Shown: one piece after another, positions 60,445 to 64,000 of the stretch | Position numbering within the stretch: the first letter of the stretch is position 1 | Layout of the letters: each line of letters starts with the position of its first letter | Assembly: GCF_003258595.1 (NCBI RefSeq) | Contig: NZ_QHHQ01000002.1 | Coordinates: forward strand, 744,001-808,000 | Direction: 5' to 3' | Source of the DNA: Acuticoccus sediminis | GTDB taxonomy: Bacteria > Pseudomonadota > Alphaproteobacteria > Rhizobiales > Amorphaceae | DNA length: 64,000 nucleotides | Notes under the pieces: generated by a model | What the model was told of the DNA's origin: nothing | The model's database searches: none | The model's input: the letters and a program-made list of their open reading frames with translations, nothing else | Position numbers and translations under genes: made by a program

Positions 60445-61308
60445 TCAGTCGCCGATCGGGCGATCCGAGTTGGACATGCCGAGCGCGGAGAGGCTCTTCC
60501 TGATGCGCCGCAGACCCTCCAGCACCTGCGGCCCCATCGCCTCGGCGACGGAGGTCGCGAGGACGTCGACCACGGTGAGGAGGGCGTAGCGGGCCGGGCT
60601 CGGCTTGATCACCTGCCCGTCGCCGGGAACGGAGAAGCCGAGGACGATCTCCGCCTCGCGGGCGAGGGCGGACGCGGGGTCGGTGATGGCGATGGTGGTG
60701 GCGCCGTAGAGCCGGGCGATCCGCGTCGCCTCGACCACCGAGTTGGCCGATCCCGACGCCGACAGGGAGACCGCGACGGTGGTCTCGCCGGCGACGGCGG
60801 CGACCATGCGCTGCATCTGTCCGTCGGTGTGGGCGGTGACGGGAATGGCGAAGCGGAAGAGGCGGTTCTGCAGCTCCACCGCGCCCAGCGAGGAGACGCC
60901 GCCGGAGCCGAAGGTCACCACCTGCCGCGCGCTCGCGATCGCCTGTGCGGCCTCGGCGACGCGGCACATGTCGAGCGCGGCGGCGGTCCGCTCGATTGCG
61001 GCGGTGGCGGCGTCGCGCACGCTGGTGATGATCTGCTCGTCGTCGGGGCTGCGCCGCGTCGGCGTCGGGAACATCGTGAAGCCGCCGATGGCGATGATCT
61101 GTGCGAGGCGCAGCTTGAAGTCGCGGACGCCGTCGCACTCGATGGCGCGGCAGAAGCGGGTGACGGTCGGCTCGGAGACGCCGGCCCGGGCGGCGAGCTC
61201 CTGGATCGGGGCAAGGGAGACGGCCTCGGCGTCCTCGAACACGAGCGACGCGAGCCGCTTCTCGGCGGGGCTGCCCTCCACCGCGAGACGGCGCAGATTG
61301 GCGACCAT
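60445..61308 (-). CDS. MurR/RpiR-family transcriptional regulator
   Basis: A protein of about 287 residues. The N-terminal HTH_6 domain (SPAEKRLASLVFEDAEAVS, then IQELAARAGVSEPTVTRFCRAIECDG) is followed by a SIS domain (VVTFGSGGVSSLGAVELQNRL, VSLSASGSANSVVEATRIA) that in relatives binds phosphosugars. The ATG at 61308 has GAGG about 9 bases upstream; a GTG at 61332 is an alternative. It heads the TRAP/carbamoylase transcript and is divergent from the RidA/amidohydrolase/creatininase genes, so it may control both. Confidence 0.9.
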   Translation of the reverse strand: MVANLRRLAVEGSPAEKRLASLVFEDAEAVSLAPIQELAARAGVSEPTVTRFCRAIECDGVRDFKLRLAQIIAIGGFTMFPTPTRRSPDDEQIITSVRDAATAAIERTAAALDMCRVAEAAQAIASARQVVTFGSGGVSSLGAVELQNRLFRFAIPVTAHTDGQMQRMVAAVAGETTVAVSLSASGSANSVVEATRIARLYGATTIAITDPASALAREAEIVLGFSVPGDGQVIKPSPARYALLTVVDVLATSVAEAMGPQVLEGLRRIRKSLSALGMSNSDRPIGD

Positions 61309-61709
61309 GTCGATCGTCCTCGTTCCGTCCACGGTGTCAGCGCCCTCCAGAGTTGCCGGTAGACTGCGGTCGCCGGGGACGCGGGCCTCGATTCGACGGG
61401 AACGACCCGTTCGAACCGGCTGCGATGCCCCGGCTGGATCCGGCCGCGCGATGGTGAGGCACGCGTTCGGAAGGGGCGCAGGGTGACCGCGGCCATGTCA
61501 GTTTGCAACATGAATTCTTCGGCGATCCGTGCGTATTCCATGGACATTCTGGTCAAAAGATCGCCAGATGAAGGAAAGTTACATGGAATCGCTTGCGGAA
61601 TGGCCGGTGCGACTTCTACGCTGTCAGTAACACCGACCGGCCGGTCCGGCGCCGGCGCGACGTCGCGCGCCCGGTCCGCACGGCGAACACCAACTCTAAG
61701 GAGCCCTTC
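61309..61709. promoter_or_regulatory. Divergent region with ATTCCATG/CATGGAAT inverted repeat
   Basis: About 400 bases between the RpiR-type gene and the RidA-type gene. Around 61500-61600 the sequence is A/T-richer and holds an exact 8-bp inverted repeat: ATTCCATG at 61535-61542 and CATGGAAT at 61582-61589, with 39 bases between the arms. An EcoRI-type palindrome in TGAATTCTT lies near 61511. These could be two half-sites for a looping regulator such as the adjacent RpiR protein. No gene is seen here. Confidence 0.45.
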
Positions 61710-62075
61710 GTGGCGAAAGAATGCTTCGGCAGCGCCCCCGTGCCCCTCTCGCCGGCCGTGCGCGCCGGTGACTTCATCTTCGTGTCCGGCCAGGTCCCGG
61801 TCGGGCCGGACGGCGAGCTCGTCGGCGGCAACGTCGGCAACCAGACCCGCCAGGTGCTGAAGAACGTCGAAGCCGCGCTGAAGCTCGCCGGCGCCGAGCT
61901 CTCCGACGTCGTCAAGACGACGGTCTGGCTCGACGACGCGCGCGACTTCGCCGCCTTCAACAAGGCTTATGGCGAGTTCTTCCCGTCCGAACCGCCCGCC
62001 CGCACGACCGCGGAATCGCGCCTGATGGCCGACATCAAGGTCGAGATCGAGGCGATCGCCTACAAGCCGCGCTGA
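61710..62075 (+). CDS. RidA/YjgF-family protein
   Basis: A 121-residue protein of the RidA (YjgF/YER057c/UK114) family. The N-terminal half has PLSPAVRAGDFIFVSGQVPV and the C-terminal signature is PPARTTAESRLMADIKVEIEAIA, including the arginine that in RidA contacts 2-imino acids. RidA hydrolyses reactive enamines/imines; relatives in catabolic clusters (RutC type) handle ureido or aminoacrylate compounds. The start is a GTG at 61710 with TAAGGAG about 6 bases upstream. It heads the rightward operon. Confidence 0.9.
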   Translation: MAKECFGSAPVPLSPAVRAGDFIFVSGQVPVGPDGELVGGNVGNQTRQVLKNVEAALKLAGAELSDVVKTTVWLDDARDFAAFNKAYGEFFPSEPPARTTAESRLMADIKVEIEAIAYKPR

Positions 62076-62227
62076 GCGTGAGCGGAGCGCCGGTCCGCCG
62101 GCGCGTGCGCTGACGGCGCGGGGCGCCACGGAGTGCCCCGCCTTCCCCTTGCACACGACGGGCTCGCCGATTCCCGGCGAAACTGCCGAAGACCGCGCCC
62201 TTGAACGGGTGCAACAGGACATTTCCC

Positions 62228-63364
62228 ATGAGCCCCGACCTCATTCTGAAGGGCGGACGGGTGATCGACCCGTCGCAAGGCATCGACAAGATCGCGGACG
62301 TCGCCTTCTCCGAGGGTGCCGTCACCGAAATCGGCGACAGCCTCGATCCGCGCAACGCCGAAGTGCGCGACGTCTCCGGCAAGATCGTCACGCCCGGCAT
62401 CATCGACCTGCACACCCACGTCTATTGGGGCGGCACCTCGCTCGGCGTCGACCCGACGATGTTCGCGCAGGACAGCGCCGTGACGACGATGATCGACACC
62501 GGCTCCGCCGGGCCCGGCAACTTCGCCGGCTTCCGCAAGCACGTCATCGAGCCGTCCGAGCCGCGCATCCTCGCCTACCTCCATGTCTCGTTCGCCGGCA
62601 TCTACGGCTTCGACACCGGCATCATGGTCGGCGAGAGCCACGACTTCCGCCTGATGGCCGCGAAGGAGTGCGCCAAGGTCATCGAGGCGAACCGCGACCT
62701 CATCGTCGGCGTCAAGGTGCGCATCGGCCGCCACGCCTCCGGTCCGTCCGGCATCGACCCGCTGGTCGTCGCGCTCGACGTCGCGGGCGAGATGGGCGTG
62801 CCGGTCATGTGCCATATCGACGAGCCGCCGCCGTCCTACGAGGCGGTCGTCTCCATGCTGCGTGAGGGCGACGTCCTCACCCACTGCTACCGCCCGTTCC
62901 CCAACTCCCCGGTGGACGGCGAGGGCAACGTGAAGCCGGAGATCCTCAAGGCGCGCGACCGCGGCGTCTACTTCGACATCGGCCACGGCATGGGATCCTT
63001 CTCGTGGAAGACCGCCAAGGCGATGATGAAGGCGGGCTTCCCGCCCGACACCATCTCCTCCGACGTCCACGCCTTCTGCATCAACGGCCCGGCCTACGAC
63101 CAGCTCGTCACCATGTCGAAGTTCCTCGCGCTCGGCATGCCGCTGACGGAGGTGGTCGAGCGCTCCACCGTGATCCCGGCGAAGGCGCTGCAGCGGCCCG
63201 AGCTCGGCACCTTCGGTCCCGGCAACGTCGGCGACGCGTCGATCCTGTCGCTGGAGGAGGGCGAGTTCCCGCTCACGGACGTGCGCGGCCTGGTCGAGAC
63301 CGGGTCGGCCAAGCTCAGCGCGGCGGGCGTCGTCCTCGCCGGCCGCTGGTGGCACGGCGACTGA
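62228..63364 (+). CDS. Amidohydrolase/deacetylase-family metallohydrolase
   Basis: A 378-residue amidohydrolase-superfamily TIM barrel. Metal ligands are visible at His62 and His64 (DLHTH), a carbamylatable Lys163 (VGVKVRIG), His196 (CHIDEP), His219 (LTHCYRP) and Asp279 (ISSDVHAF), the binuclear set of the Atu3266/EF_0837 (COG3964) group. Members include deacetylases and ring-opening enzymes; activity cannot be read from sequence. The ATG at 62228 has AGGA about 8 bases upstream. It ends 1 base before the creatininase-family gene. Confidence 0.88.
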   Translation: MSPDLILKGGRVIDPSQGIDKIADVAFSEGAVTEIGDSLDPRNAEVRDVSGKIVTPGIIDLHTHVYWGGTSLGVDPTMFAQDSAVTTMIDTGSAGPGNFAGFRKHVIEPSEPRILAYLHVSFAGIYGFDTGIMVGESHDFRLMAAKECAKVIEANRDLIVGVKVRIGRHASGPSGIDPLVVALDVAGEMGVPVMCHIDEPPPSYEAVVSMLREGDVLTHCYRPFPNSPVDGEGNVKPEILKARDRGVYFDIGHGMGSFSWKTAKAMMKAGFPPDTISSDVHAFCINGPAYDQLVTMSKFLALGMPLTEVVERSTVIPAKALQRPELGTFGPGNVGDASILSLEEGEFPLTDVRGLVETGSAKLSAAGVVLAGRWWHGD

Positions 63365-63365
63365 C

Positions 63366-64000
63366 GTGTACTGGGAGCGTCTCACGAGCCACGAGCTCAA
63401 CGCGCTGGACAAGGCGACACCGCTCTTCCTGTCCATCGCCGCGGTCGAGCAGCACGGACCGCACCTCGCGACGGGCACCGATTCCATCATCGGCGCCCAT
63501 CTCCTCGAGCGGCTCGAGGCGGAGCGGCCGGATGGCGTCGTCATCCTGCCGCAGGTGAAGGTCGGCTGCTCGGAACATCACATGAGCCTCGGCGGGACGC
63601 TCACCGTCTCGCATCCCACCTTCATCGCCTACGTGACGGAGCTCGCGAGCGCCGCGCTCCGCCACGGCTTCACCAACCTCGTGATCCTCAACAGCCATGG
63701 TGGCAACGTCGCGGTCGGTGGCGTCATCGCCGAGATGCTGGCCATCGAGAATCCGGACTGCCGCATCGTCTTCACCACCTGGTGGCGCGTCGCCGCCGAG
63801 GCGCTGAAGGGGATCGTCGAGGGCGGCAAGGGCGCCGTCGGCCACGCCTGCGAGTTCGAGACGTCGCTCATGATGTCGGCCGCGCCCGGCGAAGTGCGCG
63901 GCGGGAAGATCCCGCCCCGCGGCGGCGCGGCGAACTTCGCCTGGGCCGACGGCGACATGCTGGTCGGCTCCCCGGCGACCCTCGTGCGCACGATGTCGGC
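63366..64000 (+). CDS. Creatininase-family hydrolase, cut by the right edge
   Basis: A GTG at 63366, 1 base after the preceding stop, opens a frame of 211 visible residues that continues past the window. Metal-binding residues of the creatininase fold are Glu28, His30 and Asp39 (in AVEQHGPHLATGTDS) and His111 (NSHGGN). A later CEFETS carries a further acidic residue. Family members open cyclic amides (creatinine) or act on formamides and peptides. The NSHGGN version is commoner in the non-creatinine members, so creatininase activity itself should not be assumed. Confidence 0.85.
   Translation, partial: MYWERLTSHELNALDKATPLFLSIAAVEQHGPHLATGTDSIIGAHLLERLEAERPDGVVILPQVKVGCSEHHMSLGGTLTVSHPTFIAYVTELASAALRHGFTNLVILNSHGGNVAVGGVIAEMLAIENPDCRIVFTTWWRVAAEALKGIVEGGKGAVGHACEFETSLMMSAAPGEVRGGKIPPRGGAANFAWADGDMLVGSPATLVRTMS

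Noticed and set aside
1-64000. Possible mobile element, prophage or integrated island borders
   Set aside because: No transposase, integrase, phage structural gene, tRNA-linked direct repeat or insertion-sequence inverted repeat was found, and base composition is even apart from short promoter regions.

Overview
The window is very GC-rich, tightly packed DNA from a heterotrophic bacterium, most likely an alphaproteobacterium of the Rhizobiales/Hyphomicrobiales type. The reasons are the strong third-position GC bias, the many TRAP and ABC importers next to amidohydrolases, frequent GTG/TTG starts behind good Shine-Dalgarno sequences, and 1-4 base start/stop overlaps inside operons. The genus cannot be told from the sequence. 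I see no rRNA, tRNA, CRISPR array, insertion sequence or prophage. About 58 real genes are listed; the many long antisense ORFs are GC-driven shadows.

Layout. 1-5960 (minus): a two-adaptor RND efflux operon of TriABC type led by a small DUF308 membrane protein. 6221-8481 (minus): an AraC regulator and an MFS transporter. 8749-14634 (minus): AbgT-type transporter, M20 metallopeptidase, SLC13-type transporter and a lipoprotein alpha/beta hydrolase, which look like an amide or peptide uptake-and-hydrolysis set. 14922-16840 (minus): a second DUF308 protein and a patatin phospholipase. 17269-18237 (plus): gpsA. 18224-23615: a TRAP-TAXI importer with an aspartase/fumarase-superfamily lyase, divergent from a GntR/HutC regulator with a candidate operator between them. 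23669-24722 (minus): a RES/Xre toxin-antitoxin pair.

24815-41301 is the most striking block. A DMT exporter, an amidase and an AtzG/GatC-like mini-protein run leftward. Rightward from the same 487-base divergent region run a complete oligopeptide-type ABC importer, an AbrB-family membrane protein, four tandem amidases, a second mini-protein in their midst, a 10-bp terminator-like hairpin and a GntR/FCD regulator. 41306-43076: an Lrp/AsnC regulator divergent from a fold-type II PLP enzyme.

43116-49418 (minus) looks like allantoin/ureide catabolism: LysR regulator, TRAP importer, ureidoglycolate lyase, PuuE-type allantoinase, SDR. The LysR gene is divergent from an isochorismatase-fold amidohydrolase of the N-carbamoylsarcosine amidase type (49529-50236). 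50294-56215 (minus): a full branched-chain-amino-acid-type (HAAT) ABC importer with a sixth amidase translationally coupled to its end. 56411-61308 (minus): RpiR regulator, TRAP importer and an N-carbamoyl-D-amino-acid hydrolase. Divergent from this, 61710-64000 (plus): RidA-family protein, an amidohydrolase/deacetylase and a creatininase-family enzyme cut by the right edge.

Functional theme: four periplasmic-binding-protein importer types (TAXI-TRAP, DctP-TRAP twice, oligopeptide ABC, HAAT ABC) are each wired to enzymes that break C-N bonds (six amidase-signature enzymes, a carbamoylase, a ureide lyase, an allantoinase, a creatininase homologue). I read the region as a scavenging island for organic nitrogen (amides, ureides, N-carbamoyl compounds). 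The individual substrates are inference.
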